20,889 nucleotides of DNA from a virus. The position numbers were made by a program, and so were the translations under genes. The stretch is from positions 1 to 20,889 of IMG/VR virus record IMGVR_UViG_3300048800_000179; one strand, given 5' to 3'. The notes beneath the pieces were generated by a model that saw only the letters and a program-made list of their open reading frames with translations, did not search any database and had not been told where the DNA came from. Below are positions 6,099-13,702 of this stretch, one piece after another; position 1 is the first letter of the stretch; every line of letters starts with the position of its first letter.

Positions 6099-7228
6099 AC
6101 AGGAATTGCAAGGGCCTGGCGAACGGTCTGCCCGGCGTAGGCCGCCCGCCACTCCTTGGGCACGCCGATGTCGTGGTTGGTGGGCCAGCCGGCCAGCACG
6201 CCGGTCGCGGACAGCCAGTTGACGTAGGCCATCTTGCGGAGGGCGCCGGGCCCGGCCTTGCTGGCGTCGAAGGTCGTATCCAGCCACGCCGCGAAACTCT
6301 CGGCCCAGTCCTCGTCCGGATGGCGTTGGCCGTAACATGGCCCGCTGTCCTGCACATACTCGACGAAGTCTGGGCTGCCCTCGATGATGGGCCAGCTTCC
6401 CTCGACCTTGGGGTATGGCTTCGTGAAGTCCCCGAAGAGTTGCCGCCAGTCGTCCCGCTTCCAGAGTTCGAAGGCATAGTTGACCGCGTGCCCGGTCTCG
6501 TGCCGAATGCCGCGGAGCACATTGCCCCAGTCCATTGGGTAGCGCGCCTCGGCCAGCTGCTTGAGCTCGGGCGTGGCCAGGAACCATGGCAGGTTCACCG
6601 TGATGGCCCGGTCTGCACACCAGAAGCCGGAGTCGCCCAGCCCGAAGATGGGCTCGAAGTGCACGATCCCGGCGGCGCGTAGTTCGCCACGCACGGTGTC
6701 CAGGATGTCCTTGAGTGGCCCGATGGGGACGAGGTTCAGGCTGGCCACGGGCCGGTCCAGGATCGTGGCCGCTGGCAGCTCTTCGAAAAGGGGTTCCTGC
6801 TCGCCATACACGCGGGCGATGCGGGACCATGTCGCCGCGCCGCGCATGACCATGGCCTTGTCGTCGATGACCAGGTCGAAGCTGAACTTGCCCGCGAGGC
6901 CATCGTCGATGGCATCGAACACGCCTGGAAGCTCCCGTTCCACGAACGCAACCATCTGCTCGTAGCGCGCGCGGTGCAGGTGGCGCGACTCTAGCCACGC
7001 CCGCCGGTTCACATCGACCACCCCGGCGCGCACCAGCGGGTCCAGGTTGGGGTCGTAGAGCAGGGCGCGGCTTGCGCGACCACTCCACAGCACCAGCAAG
7101 TGCCCGGCCTTCTTGAGCGCCAGCAGGCCTTCCTTGGCGCCTGGGATGAATTCGGGCGGAGTCGTGATGTCGCTGTAGGGACGATCCTGGGTGACGATCG
7201 TTCCGTCGAAGTCAACGGCGATCTTCAT
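6071..7228 (-). CDS. HAD-like phosphatase domain fused to zinc metallopeptidase-like domain
   Basis: 385 residues. Residues 1-130 match a HAD-superfamily small hydrolase: motif I is DFDGT (D6, D8), WSGRAS lies near 48-53, and motif IV-like DLVIDDK lies at 118-124. Residues about 165-360 look like a zinc metallopeptidase: HETGH (243-247) gives two His ligands and the catalytic Glu, and EDWAESFAAW (306-315) could give the third ligand, as in gluzincin-like enzymes. Both sets of key residues are intact. The start ATG 7228 overlaps the portal stop as ATGA, so it is co-translated with the portal. A role in head maturation (protease) or nucleotide/phosphate handling (HAD) is inference; the two domains together are unusual. 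Confidence 0.85.
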   Translation of the reverse strand: MKIAVDFDGTIVTQDRPYSDITTPPEFIPGAKEGLLALKKAGHLLVLWSGRASRALLYDPNLDPLVRAGVVDVNRRAWLESRHLHRARYEQMVAFVERELPGVFDAIDDGLAGKFSFDLVIDDKAMVMRGAATWSRIARVYGEQEPLFEELPAATILDRPVASLNLVPIGPLKDILDTVRGELRAAGIVHFEPIFGLGDSGFWCADRAITVNLPWFLATPELKQLAEARYPMDWGNVLRGIRHETGHAVNYAFELWKRDDWRQLFGDFTKPYPKVEGSWPIIEGSPDFVEYVQDSGPCYGQRHPDEDWAESFAAWLDTTFDASKAGPGALRKMAYVNWLSATGVLAGWPTNHDIGVPKEWRAAYAGQTVRQALAIPVTNPAPNAQ

Positions 7229-8907
7229 CGGCCCTGCTGTAGCTCCGTGAGCGATTGCGCCGCCAGGTCCGCCCCGGGCGTTGGCTCCTTCTGGATCTTC
7301 GCCAACTCGGCCTGTGGGTTATCCACGTCGAAGTCGCTGGCCACGTGGCGCACGCCGGTCTCCTGGGAGATGATCCTGGTCGCGCGCGCGGCCACCACTC
7401 CCTGCACCTTCGTGAGGGTTTCCTGGGAAGACGGCTTGGAGAATGGCGGCCACACCAGCTTGAGCTGCGCGCCCTCCACGGCCCCGAGCTCTTGGGGAAT
7501 CGGCTGGTCTCCGTCGAAGCGAGGGGGCAGCTTGATCTGACCCTTGATGGTCGTGCCCGGCTTGACCGGCTGGCCGTTACGATCCACCACGCCCTCGCCG
7601 GCCTGTTTGCCCACGGCGAGCTTGCGCCCGACCTTCACGAGCTTGTTCATCAGCAGCACCACGCCGCGGTTGCCGTACTGATCGCGCAGCAGGGATGCCT
7701 TGTTGTGCATGGCGGCCGTGCGCCCGCGAATCTCGGTGGCCGTGACTGCCGCTTCGCCACCGGTGTCCTCATCGGGAAGCACACACTCGGCCGTGCGCAG
7801 CGCCTTCTTTTCAAGGCGGTCGGACTCGTCGGACGCGGCCTTGAGGGACGAGCCGTTGGTCTCGGCGAAGGTCATGGTCCCGCCCTTTTCGAGCTTGAGG
7901 GCTTCCTTGCTGCCCTGGCGGCTGGACGTCAGGTTGCCATCGGTGCTGATGACTGGCGTTGGGTCGGCGTTTCTCACCGCGCCGCCGTGGCACTGGCTGT
8001 CGATCTCGCCGATGCGGTCGAAGTAGTCGTAGCAGCCAAGGCAGTCCGGGTCGCCGTCGATGTCGCCGCTCACCTCAAGGTTCTGAATCCACTGCCATGG
8101 GCAGAAGCCGAAGCCGTGCTCGACCGAGGTGTAGTTGTTCTGGTTCTCCCAGTCGGGCTCCGCGCTGCCGTCGCCCACCTCCATGGGCTTCCAGAGCACG
8201 TCGTGCTGGTGGTCGATGATCCGGCGGTACCAGTAGTTTTCTTCCTTCCATTCGAAGGTCTCGGGATCCTGGACCTCCTTCGGGTACATGAACTTGATTT
8301 CGAGCTTGAGCAACTCGTGCGGGTTCGTCGGGTCGAATTCCGGAAAGCACCAGCGCGGGTCGGCCTCTTCGAATACCACCTCGTCGTTGATGATCTTGAA
8401 CCCCATGACCCCGGTGCCCATGCCGCCGCCGAGGTTCCGCACCATGATGAGTTTGGCCCAAAGTCCGTAGGTATCCGTGATGGCCTGGACCCATGCCTCG
8501 GTCTTCTTGTCCCCCTCGACCTTCCAGATCGGAGCCTGCTGCTCGGACACCAGCAGCCCTGTGAAGCGCGAGATGATGACCTTGGCCAGGTTACAGGGAA
8601 CGCTCGGCCGGCGGAACCGCAGGGGGATTGGGTCCGTCTGGCCGCCGATGTCCGTGTAGTTGCTGGGCATGGCCGGACTCGCCACGATCGATGCCCGCAT
8701 GAGGGTATCGGCGTGGGGGCTGCCGTCCCAGTCGCTTGCGCAGTCGTCGTGCTGCTGGGTCCGCGCGTAGGCATACAGCCGGCTGAGCTCCATCTGGCGC
8801 GGCGAGAGCCCCAATCGGCGGACCCGCTGCTCGACGAGTTGTTGGTCCGCAGTCGCATCGACAACTTTTCGGCCGGCTCCTAGGTCTCGTGTGATTCCGC
8901 TTGGCAT
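7225..8907 (-). CDS. Phage portal protein
   Basis: 560 residues, a usual size. The portal is the dodecameric ring at one head vertex through which DNA enters and leaves and to which the terminase docks. The call rests on position directly after terL and on portal-like features. An N-terminal segment has 'YTDIGGQTDPIPLRFRRPS' followed by hydrophobic 'NLAKVIISRFTGLLVSEQ'. A central region is rich in Trp/Tyr and Asp/Glu (FPEFDPTNPHELLKLEIKFM). A C-terminal helical region has TATEIRGRTAAMHNKASLLR, the long helix pattern seen near the tunnel domain of SPP1-type portals. The start ATG 8907 has AGGA eight bases upstream and follows a 27-base gap after terL. The stop overlaps the HAD-peptidase start. 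Confidence 0.88.
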   Translation of the reverse strand: MPSGITRDLGAGRKVVDATADQQLVEQRVRRLGLSPRQMELSRLYAYARTQQHDDCASDWDGSPHADTLMRASIVASPAMPSNYTDIGGQTDPIPLRFRRPSVPCNLAKVIISRFTGLLVSEQQAPIWKVEGDKKTEAWVQAITDTYGLWAKLIMVRNLGGGMGTGVMGFKIINDEVVFEEADPRWCFPEFDPTNPHELLKLEIKFMYPKEVQDPETFEWKEENYWYRRIIDHQHDVLWKPMEVGDGSAEPDWENQNNYTSVEHGFGFCPWQWIQNLEVSGDIDGDPDCLGCYDYFDRIGEIDSQCHGGAVRNADPTPVISTDGNLTSSRQGSKEALKLEKGGTMTFAETNGSSLKAASDESDRLEKKALRTAECVLPDEDTGGEAAVTATEIRGRTAAMHNKASLLRDQYGNRGVVLLMNKLVKVGRKLAVGKQAGEGVVDRNGQPVKPGTTIKGQIKLPPRFDGDQPIPQELGAVEGAQLKLVWPPFSKPSSQETLTKVQGVVAARATRIISQETGVRHVASDFDVDNPQAELAKIQKEPTPGADLAAQSLTELQQGR

Positions 8908-8934
8908 GGCTGCAATCCTATCAGGGTTTGGGTT

Positions 8935-10479
8935 TTACCAGTGCGAGAGGTTCAGATGGAGGCGACCGACTGCTGGCGGTGGCGGCGGCGGGACATTCAT
9001 TCGCTCGCCCTCGTCCATGAACCAGCCCGCCATTACGTAGTCGGAGGTGTGGGCCAGAGGGCTGTAACTGAGCAAGCCATCCATCCACTCGGCGATCTCT
9101 GGATGCACGGATCCGCCGCGGCTCGGAATGATGTACTTGCCGGCGGCAAACTTCGTACTGAGCGCCTCGACGCCGAAGGTCGGGTCAGCCTTATTCTTGC
9201 CGGTGGTGAATGGAATGATCGGCAGCGCCGTGCTGCCCTTGCGCAGGTGGGCCAGGCCATCGCTGTCAAAGACGAGGTTCATCTCGGTGCTTCCCTGCAT
9301 GATCTGGACGAGCAGATCTTGGGCGGCCACGTTCTCGACCACGAAGATGCAATGGAAGCGGCTGTAGAGGTCTTGGGCCTTGGCCATGATCTCTGTGGCA
9401 CGCCAGCGGTTGCCCTCGACCCACAGCACTTGTCGGTCACCGTTCGGGTGGATGAGGCCGACGAAGAACACCGTCTTGGCATTGCCGCGGTTCTTGCCGA
9501 TCCCAAGGTCGACCCCGCAATACACCTTGCAGAACATCGGGATCGCTCGCAGGGCGTAGACCATGTCCTTGCCCTCGCCGCGGGCCTTGCAGGTCTCCAG
9601 CCAGTCGCGCTTGAACCTTGCCATGGCGTCGTCGATGGCCTGGCACATGAGCTGAATCATCGTCTCGAGCGGACCAAGCTCGGTCTTGCGGGCCTCGATG
9701 CGCGCAAGCGGCCACTGGCTCGGCCAGATGCTCGTTCCGTCCCGCTTGATGATTGGGTACTTGAAGGCCTTGAAGCGTGGGTTCTTGGCCAGCTTGTGAA
9801 ACAGGTCGTCTGGGTGCAGGGCGTTCCCGATCCCGAGGATACGGCCACGCGCGGTCATGCGGCTTGGGAAGGTCTTGAGGTAGCGGTCCAGCACCTCCTT
9901 CCGCATGTAGTCGCTGTGGGTGTTATCGTGAGTCAGGACGTCGTCGAGGACGAGTCGGTCGACGCGCGCGCCCTGGGTGTTGCTGCCCCAGCCCAGCGTA
10001 TTGACCGAGGGATCCTTCGAGATCACGCCTGGGCGCCTGATCGTGAGCTGCTCACTGTTCCACGGGTAGCGCGTGTCTGGCACGAGGTTGGGGAACACTT
10101 TATGCAGCTCTGGGGAGTTCAGGATGTACTGGCTGATCTGCCCGGCGATCTTGATCGCCCGGCCATCGGACTTCGAAACGATGGCGAAGCGGAGGGTGGG
10201 ATCTCGCCCGAGTTCCCATAGGGTGCGGGCGACGCTGATACTGGCCGACTTACCGGACTCAGCAAAACTCCAGATGATGAGCCGATCGTACTTGTCCAGG
10301 TGGTCGTGCCATTCCTCCTGGAATGGCTCCATTTCGACGTGGGCCCCGGTCTCCTCGTCCCGCATCACATACGAGAAAAAGGCGCGGATGTTGGTCCGCG
10401 CCAGCTGAATCATGTCCTGCTCGGCGAGCTCGTAGCCGTCCTCGAGCTGCTTGCGCTCTGCCGAGCTGACCGTCGTCAC
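8935..10479 (-). CDS. terL: Terminase large subunit (ATPase and nuclease)
   Basis: 514 residues. TerL pumps DNA into the head using ATP and cuts the concatemer. The ATPase domain has a Walker A-like motif SFAESGKS (residues 71-78), Walker B RLVLDD (175-180), and a coupling-motif-like GRILGIGNALHPDD near 212-225. The RNase H-like nuclease domain starts near 318 with YCGVDLG (D324). Further candidate acidic residues are in VVEN (380-383) and in the PLAHTSDYVMAGWF stretch (D480). The start is GTG 10479 in a GTGA overlap with terS, with GAGG before it, so the two subunits are translationally coupled. A proline run (six to seven residues near 497) and a short tail follow the nuclease. Confidence 0.95.
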   Translation of the reverse strand: MTTVSSAERKQLEDGYELAEQDMIQLARTNIRAFFSYVMRDEETGAHVEMEPFQEEWHDHLDKYDRLIIWSFAESGKSASISVARTLWELGRDPTLRFAIVSKSDGRAIKIAGQISQYILNSPELHKVFPNLVPDTRYPWNSEQLTIRRPGVISKDPSVNTLGWGSNTQGARVDRLVLDDVLTHDNTHSDYMRKEVLDRYLKTFPSRMTARGRILGIGNALHPDDLFHKLAKNPRFKAFKYPIIKRDGTSIWPSQWPLARIEARKTELGPLETMIQLMCQAIDDAMARFKRDWLETCKARGEGKDMVYALRAIPMFCKVYCGVDLGIGKNRGNAKTVFFVGLIHPNGDRQVLWVEGNRWRATEIMAKAQDLYSRFHCIFVVENVAAQDLLVQIMQGSTEMNLVFDSDGLAHLRKGSTALPIIPFTTGKNKADPTFGVEALSTKFAAGKYIIPSRGGSVHPEIAEWMDGLLSYSPLAHTSDYVMAGWFMDEGERMNVPPPPPPAVGRLHLNLSHW

Positions 10480-11249
10480 CCTCGCCTCGTCGAGATGCTG
10501 CCCACCGCTGGCTGCGCCGGCTTGGGCGCTGGCTTGGCCTGGATAGCGACTGTCGCCGGCCTGGGCATCGCTCCGGCAGCAGGTGGGACGGCCGAGTCCG
10601 GTACCACGGCGACATCTGGCGGCAATTGCACGCCCTCCGAATTCGTGCTCGCCGATACCTCCACGCCCTCAAGCTCTGGCGTGGTCTTACTGCGCTCAAA
10701 GATTGCCTGGGCGATGCGCATGGACCGCACCAGGCGCGTGGCCATCTCCTCGGGTGACAGTAGCGCGGTGGGGGGGCTGGTCGTCTCAATGGGTCCGCCG
10801 GCCGGGCCGCTTACCTCCATCGACTTTGGCGGCGCCCCGAACAGCGTGTGCAGGCAGAATTCCCGGGCCGCCGGGTCGCCGTTGATGGCCTTGAGCATCT
10901 CCTGCCTGGCCAGCGCCTTCATCCAGGACACCTTGACCGTTTTCTTCTCCTCACCTTCCTTGCCCACCATGAGGGGCGATCCGTCCATCATGCAGACGTC
11001 CTCGTTGCCAGCCAGCTTGATGAGCCAGCGCAGCCGCGGACGCATGAACAGGTAGGGGTCGGATGCGATAAGCTGCGCCATCTCATCGGCGCAGTCTGCG
11101 GGTGGAAGAGATCCCTTCGATTGGAGCGCCTGCGCGGCGGCCACGGCCAGATCGGAGCGCGTGTCCTCTGGGGTGCCCGGCTTGGGTATTTCCGGCGGTG
11201 GCTTGGCCTTTCCACCCTTCCTTCCCTTGGGCTTTACGATCGCGCCCAT
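10476..11249 (-). CDS. Putative terminase small subunit
   Basis: 257 residues. Named mainly by position directly upstream of terL with a 4-base overlap. The N-terminus is basic and Pro-rich (MGAIVKPKGRKGGKAKPPPE). The middle (about residues 55-140) is helical and includes DPAAREFCLHTLFGAPPKSM, which resembles the conserved 'GD..A..l.l...gkPp' stretch seen in several phage TerS-like proteins. The C-terminal third is low-complexity Pro/Ala/Val. TerS binds the packaging site and presents DNA to TerL. The start ATG 11249 has GGAG six bases before it, four bases after the XRE stop. An N-terminal HTH is not obvious, so a TerS-like packaging factor is as far as I would go. Confidence 0.65.
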   Translation of the reverse strand: MGAIVKPKGRKGGKAKPPPEIPKPGTPEDTRSDLAVAAAQALQSKGSLPPADCADEMAQLIASDPYLFMRPRLRWLIKLAGNEDVCMMDGSPLMVGKEGEEKKTVKVSWMKALARQEMLKAINGDPAAREFCLHTLFGAPPKSMEVSGPAGGPIETTSPPTALLSPEEMATRLVRSMRIAQAIFERSKTTPELEGVEVSASTNSEGVQLPPDVAVVPDSAVPPAAGAMPRPATVAIQAKPAPKPAQPAVGSISTRRG

Positions 11250-11252
11250 GGA

Positions 11253-11600
11253 CTACTCCGCTGCATCGCTGGCGCTCTGCTCTGGCTCCCTGTCCGTCGC
11301 TGGTGCACTGACTGCCCTTGCCAGTGCGGTCAGCCTGGCCGCGCCGAGGGCCTCAATGATCTTGTCCAGCGTCCTGTAGTCCAAGGTGGATGCGAGCTCG
11401 GGATGCAGGATGACGGCCGCGACCACCCGCTCGTCGACGAGGCTCTCAAGGGCGTTCTCGACCGCCTCCCCAAGGCGTCGACTTGGATAGGCGTGGCCGT
11501 TCTCAAACTGCGAAAGCGACTGACGGCAGACACCTGAGCGCTTTATGAGTGTTTCCTGAGAGATGCCTAGTAGTTCACGGCAGATTCTGACGCTCTTCAC
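11253..11600 (-). CDS. XRE-family helix-turn-helix regulator
   Basis: 115 residues. Residues 1-50 form a lambda-repressor-type HTH: 'ICRELLGISQETLIKRSGVC' then 'RQSLSQFENGHAYPSRR', with the recognition helix around SRQSLSQFENG-like residues 26-36. The rest is Ala/Glu-rich and helical, perhaps for dimerisation. There is no S24-type peptidase domain, so it is not a full cI-type repressor. The start is GTG 11600. No Shine-Dalgarno precedes it, but a TTGACT-N17-TACATT promoter ends six bases before the GTG, so the mRNA is probably leaderless, as for lambda cI from PRM. It is the first gene of the terS-terL-portal operon and may regulate its own promoter and thus packaging genes. Confidence 0.88.
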   Translation of the reverse strand: MKSVRICRELLGISQETLIKRSGVCRQSLSQFENGHAYPSRRLGEAVENALESLVDERVVAAVILHPELASTLDYRTLDKIIEALGAARLTALARAVSAPATDREPEQSASDAAE

Positions 11601-11602
11601 AA

Positions 11603-11690
11603 GACAAATGTAGATTTTCCTTGGCGACGAGTCAAGTGGGTGACGATCTAATCCTTACGCTGACTTGGCGTCAAACATCCTACATCTGTC
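11603..11690. promoter_or_regulatory. Candidate operator elements upstream of XRE gene
   Basis: An 11-base inverted repeat with one mismatch lies at 11603-11613 (GACAAATGTAG) and 11680-11690 (CTACATCTGTC); the left arm overlaps the -10 box. Two related minus-strand elements lie between them: TTGACGCCAAG (11674-11664) and TTGAC-TCGTC-GCCAAG (11635-11620), the second including the -35 box. The layout suits an autoregulated promoter, but binding is not shown. Confidence 0.4.
11607..11635 (-). promoter_or_regulatory. Sigma70-like promoter of the XRE/packaging operon
   Basis: On the minus strand, TTGACT (11635-11630), a 17-base spacer and TACATT (11612-11607). Six bases separate the -10 box from GTG 11600, which would put the transcription start at the start codon. 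Confidence 0.65.
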
Positions 11691-11817
11691 GCGTTTTGGG
11701 GTGAATCATCTCCTCCTCTGTCAGTTCCGTGCGCGGGCGGACCTTCGCTCGCTGGGCGGCGGCAATGTGAATGCCGATTCCCTCGGGTGTGAACGTGCCC
11801 GTGGACCATGAATCCAC
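11680..11817 (-). pseudogene. C-terminal remnant (or very small gene) of unknown phage protein
   Basis: A minus-strand frame codes for 45 residues from GTG 11817, containing GIGIHIAAAQRAKVRPRTEL and ending EEEMIHPKTRQM. The composition is that of a real protein tail, but no good Shine-Dalgarno precedes the GTG, and the frame continues upstream without another start until a stop near 11860. It most likely is the 3' end of a gene cut by the event that brought in the neighbouring transposase remnant. It could also be a genuine 45-residue gene. Confidence 0.4.
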
Positions 11818-11943
11818 CTTGCGGAGAGATGAATCGGATAGGGGATTGGATGCGCAAGGCTAACCCATGGGTTTCTATGCCTTTTCTATCTAGAGATGCC
11901 ATCAAATGGGCCATCCGCTGCGCACCCCCGGAACTCGGTGAGT

Positions 11944-12272
11944 GCCACGAGGGCGGCGAAGTCCGCTACAGCCCAGCCGTCTGCACTGGCGCGAAGAAGG
12001 AAGCGATCACGGGCAACCCGGACCCCGCGCACGTCTCAACCAGCTACGTCGAGCGCCAGAACCTCACCATGCGGATGTCGATGCGGCGCTTTACCCGCCT
12101 GACCAACGCCTTCTCGAAGAAGGTCGAGAACCACGCGGCGGCCGTCGCGCTGCACTTCATGCACTACAACTTCGCGCGCATTCACCAGACGTTGCGGGTG
12201 ACGCCAGCGATGGCAGCGGGAGTCACGGACCACGTTTGGGAGATTGGGGAGATTGTGAATCTGTTTGGATAG
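11944..12272 (+). pseudogene. IS1-type transposase, C-terminal remnant
   Basis: The plus-strand frame holds RYSPAVCTGAKKEAITGNPD, HVSTSYVERQNLTMRMSMRR, FTRLTNAFSKKVENHAAAVA and HFMHYNFARIHQTLRVTPAM. This is the conserved C-terminal half of transposases annotated as IS1 family in many high-GC genomes. It includes the YVERQN...R and HYNF...H segments and the family-typical end (AAGVTDHVWEI). The N-terminal DNA-binding and first catalytic part is missing, and the sequence before about 11944 no longer matches. No flanking terminal inverted repeats or target duplication were found by eye. It is an immobile fragment and its end overlaps the convergent membrane-protein gene by 50 bases. Confidence 0.8.
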
Positions 12273-12999
12273 GAATGTTGGTCATGCCGGTGACGTGGGG
12301 CAATGGGCCGTCGTGTTTCATTTGTGGTGCATTCCACGTCACCGGATACTCGTTACCCTCGACATCTCTGAATCTCAAGGTGATTACGCTCCCATATATG
12401 TCGGTCGGGCACATGTCGTCTACTGACAATAGGAGATAACCACTTACCTCTGCTCCACTTCCAAGGGAAGATGAAGTTCTTTCTAAAATGCACTCCGACC
12501 GAAGCAGCGACAATGCGTTCCCGTCAGGAAGGTAAAGCACAGTGTCCTGATTTGGGATATGCATCGTCCCCTTTACCATTTTCGAGGTTGTTTCTATCGA
12601 TACCTGATAGTTGTCGACGATGGTTGGGCGGCTTAGATTGCGTATCTTGGCGCGGATTATGATGACTGTGCGCCCATTAAGTTCGACGCTCGCCATGTCG
12701 GAAATTGATCCAGCGAGTCTGTATTGAAGACTTTTCTGTAATGCTTCAACTTTAGAGTGCTCATTTCTCCATGCTCGATAGAAGGCAACGAAGATGAGTG
12801 CGATTCCGATAGCCCAAAATGCTTTAGACGGGATCGATGTCCAGCCTGTGCGATCAAGCCAGATCGCGAACGCAAGCGAGGCTATGCCGCTCATGAGCGC
12901 CACCCAGAAACCAAAGACAGCGGCAATGAATGCCCAGACGTTCCGCATAGCGCGAGGGTACTGCCATCCGACGATCTTCGAAATGGCAAAATGCCGCAC
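12223..12999 (-). CDS. Two-helix membrane protein with soluble C-terminal domain
   Basis: 258 residues. Transmembrane segments are at about 20-48 (VWAFIAAVFGFWVALMSGIA) and 59-77 (AFWAIGIALIFVAFYRAW), joined by a short loop. A Lys/Glu-rich helix (78-92) and a beta-rich soluble domain (about 95-235) with TVIIIRAKIRNLSRPTIVDN and SVITLRFRDVEGNEYPV follow. Both ends are probably cytoplasmic. The start GTG 12999 has GAGGTGA six bases before it; a second in-frame Met (residue 18) lies just before the first helix. Base composition is visibly more AT-rich than the neighbours, and the gene sits beside a transposase remnant, both signs of acquisition. No family is recognised. A phage 'moron' such as an exclusion or host-conversion factor is a guess. 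Confidence 0.8.
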   Translation of the reverse strand: MRHFAISKIVGWQYPRAMRNVWAFIAAVFGFWVALMSGIASLAFAIWLDRTGWTSIPSKAFWAIGIALIFVAFYRAWRNEHSKVEALQKSLQYRLAGSISDMASVELNGRTVIIIRAKIRNLSRPTIVDNYQVSIETTSKMVKGTMHIPNQDTVLYLPDGNALSLLRSECILERTSSSLGSGAEVSGYLLLSVDDMCPTDIYGSVITLRFRDVEGNEYPVTWNAPQMKHDGPLPHVTGMTNIPIQTDSQSPQSPKRGP

Positions 13000-13063
13000 T
13001 GCAAATCACCTCTTGAGTCGGCGCCAGATCCGTGCTTGGGGGCTCGCATGTCAAACTGACCCA

Positions 13064-13702
13064 CTACCCTTCGCCTTGCGCTCGCATTGAATCGGCAAGG
13101 GCTTTGTACCTGGCGTCGTTCCGATTGCGGTCCTGCTCCTGGGCGGCGGCTAGGTCCAGGCGGGCGGCTTCGATGGCTTCGTTGCCGTCCATCCATGCCC
13201 CTGGGCCGCATTTATCGATATGCTGGGTGGCGAAGTTGGGAACCCAGCGCTGGACAGACTCCAGCCGCGGCAGCTTCACCGTGGCGGGCGGTTGGGCTGG
13301 CTTCGCGCATCCACCATGGCACGGCTCTCCGCTCATGCGCATGTCACCGCAGCCATGGCATACGCAGAAAGTGGATTCGCACTTCGACTCCCCCGCTGGC
13401 CGCTCGGCTGCGTTCCTGGCCACCGCTTCGACTGGCTTCACCTTCAGGTCGATGTCCACCAGCTTGACGCCGCACATGCCGCACCACTGGGTGATTCTCC
13501 CTGTGGAATCGGCGCCGCCGTGTCGGTAGCCTTGCGGGTGGTCACAGGTTGGCGCGGCCGGTTCCGATTGGATCACGATGGCCTCGGCGAGCATAGCCAC
13601 GAATTGGTCTCGCGATGCCGCGAGCGTGTCGTAGCCTGCTGTCGCAGCCTTCTTCGCGGCGGTCAGCATCTCGGGCGTGACAATCAATACTCGGTCGAGC
13701 AT
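13064..13702 (-). CDS. Hypothetical protein with two cysteine clusters
   Basis: 212 residues from ATG 13702, which has an AAGGGA-type site upstream and overlaps the previous gene by 19 bases; the frame extension to 13741 is shadow. The N-terminus is helical (LTAAKKAATAGYDTLAASRD, then FVAMLAEAIVI). Cluster one is CDHPQGYRHGG ... WCGMCG (about residues 54-78), matching a four-ligand zinc site. Cluster two is CESTFCVCHGCGDM ... CHGGC (about 107-132), very Cys-rich. The tail is an Asp/Arg-rich helix. It is not recognised. Similar zinc-dotted proteins occur as unknowns in phage early operons. Confidence 0.75.
   Translation of the reverse strand: MLDRVLIVTPEMLTAAKKAATAGYDTLAASRDQFVAMLAEAIVIQSEPAAPTCDHPQGYRHGGADSTGRITQWCGMCGVKLVDIDLKVKPVEAVARNAAERPAGESKCESTFCVCHGCGDMRMSGEPCHGGCAKPAQPPATVKLPRLESVQRWVPNFATQHIDKCGPGAWMDGNEAIEAARLDLAAAQEQDRNRNDARYKALADSMRAQGEG

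Noticed and set aside
5754-7088. 444-codon minus-strand frame overlapping the HAD-peptidase gene
   Set aside because: It lies in another frame of two well-supported genes and is Arg/Gly/Pro-rich without motifs.
7255-8883. 542-codon open frame on the plus strand
   Set aside because: It is antisense to the portal gene in high-GC DNA, with a Val/Leu/His/Asp-rich composition typical of the complement of GC-rich codons and no domain motif.
8941-10221. 426-codon open frame on the plus strand
   Set aside because: Antisense to terL, whose Walker and nuclease motifs make the minus-strand reading certain.
11862-11873. Perfect 12-bp palindrome AACCCATGGGTT as a possible IS end or operator
   Set aside because: It is isolated, not paired with a second copy, and not placed at a promoter or at the transposase remnant's boundary.
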